A stretch of 5,216 nt of DNA, taken from assembly GCA_023700825.1 (NCBI GenBank), contig JAMPYE010000351.1:1-5216 (forward strand). The letters run 5' to 3'. Of the stretch, positions 5,039 to 5,216 are shown one piece after another. A program made the translations under genes and the position numbers. Each line of letters opens with the position of its first letter. Within the stretch, counting starts at the first letter, position 1. Source of the DNA: Thermoanaerobaculia bacterium (GTDB lineage: Bacteria > Acidobacteriota > Thermoanaerobaculia > Gp7-AA8). Below the pieces are notes generated by a model that saw nothing but the letters and a program-made list of their open reading frames with translations, had not been told where the DNA came from and did not search any database.

Positions 5039-5216
5039 ATGCGCCTCGTTCACCACAACGACCACATGTCCGCCTTCTCGCGCTGCCTCATCCCGCTGCT
5101 CGCGCTCCCGCTCCTCGTGCCCCACGTATCGGCGCAGGAGAGCGCGCGGTGGCGACACCGCGACACATGGGCGATCGCCGCGCCGGCGGCCGCCTCGCCA
5201 CGCGAGGCGGCGACCA
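5039..5216 (+). CDS. Partial secreted protein, N-terminus only
   Basis: A plus-strand frame opens with ATG at 5039 and stays open for 59 codons to the window edge. A second in-frame ATG at 5066 begins a clear signal peptide: M-S-A-F-S-R-C, a leucine-rich core, and a V-S-A cleavage site before Q-E. The mature part begins E-S-A-R-W-R-H-R-D-T-W-A and is too short to identify. The start at 5066 gives a more normal signal peptide, while 5039 would add nine polar residues; neither has a well-spaced ribosome binding site (a GGGAG is 16 nt before 5039). Codon use is like that of the neighbouring genes. It lies 54 bp beyond the REP-like element and is probably a separate transcription unit. Confidence 0.55.
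   Translation, partial: MRLVHHNDHMSAFSRCLIPLLALPLLVPHVSAQESARWRHRDTWAIAAPAAASPREAAT

Noticed and set aside
4652..5158. Minus-strand 168-codon frame spanning the REP-like element
   Set aside because: Its sequence is generated by the repeat element and by the antisense of yigZ and of the secreted protein start; no start site or domain supports it.

Overview
This is a GC-rich (roughly two-thirds G+C by eye) bacterial chromosomal segment with ordinary housekeeping and envelope genes. There is no phage, plasmid, CRISPR or toxin signature. The gene types, the G+C, and a repeat arm whose in-frame reading is W-R-R-H-S-C-L (a string I remember, unverified, from predicted proteins of Acidobacteriota, Verrucomicrobiota and similar phyla) suggest a soil- or sediment-type bacterium, perhaps Acidobacteriota. 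Taxonomy is inference only.

Layout. Positions 1-135 are non-coding as far as can be supported and hold an 11-bp perfect hairpin (40-73). On the minus strand lie a multi-pass membrane protein of the 'WHLATGRWI' glycosyltransferase-C-like type (1749 to 136) and, upstream of it, a secreted or lipid-anchored DUF4097-like beta-repeat protein (2653 to 1829). They are separated by 79 bp containing a strong GC hairpin with a GAAA loop in the minus-strand RNA, then a TATACT box exactly 7 nt before the downstream ATG. These two genes may therefore be separate transcription units, the second leaderless.

A 101-bp divergent spacer (2654-2754) separates them from a plus-strand cluster that looks like one operon: an RDD-family membrane protein (2755-3189), an adenosine-deaminase-superfamily enzyme (3186-4181, 4-nt overlap with the RDD gene) and a YigZ/IMPACT-family protein (4194-4799, 12-nt gap). 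The deaminase has every metal and catalytic residue but carries G-L-G-G-D-E where classical adenosine deaminases have D-L-A-G-D-E. An aminodeoxyfutalosine deaminase (menaquinone pathway) therefore remains an alternative.

Nine bases after the cluster ends lies the most unusual item in the window: a 177-bp element (4808-4984) bounded by perfect 27-bp inverted repeats. Each arm is itself a 9-bp hairpin with GTGG at its outer foot, and each is followed on its inner side by a second hairpin. This is the architecture of an inverted REP doublet or a small non-autonomous mobile element. At the right edge a plus-strand gene begins (about 5039 or 5066) with a signal peptide and runs off the window.

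No defence or wholly new multi-gene system is visible. The noteworthy items are the REP-like doublet, the deaminase specificity question, the P-[A/E]-x tail on the DUF4097-like protein, and the arrangement of hairpin, -10 box and leaderless start.
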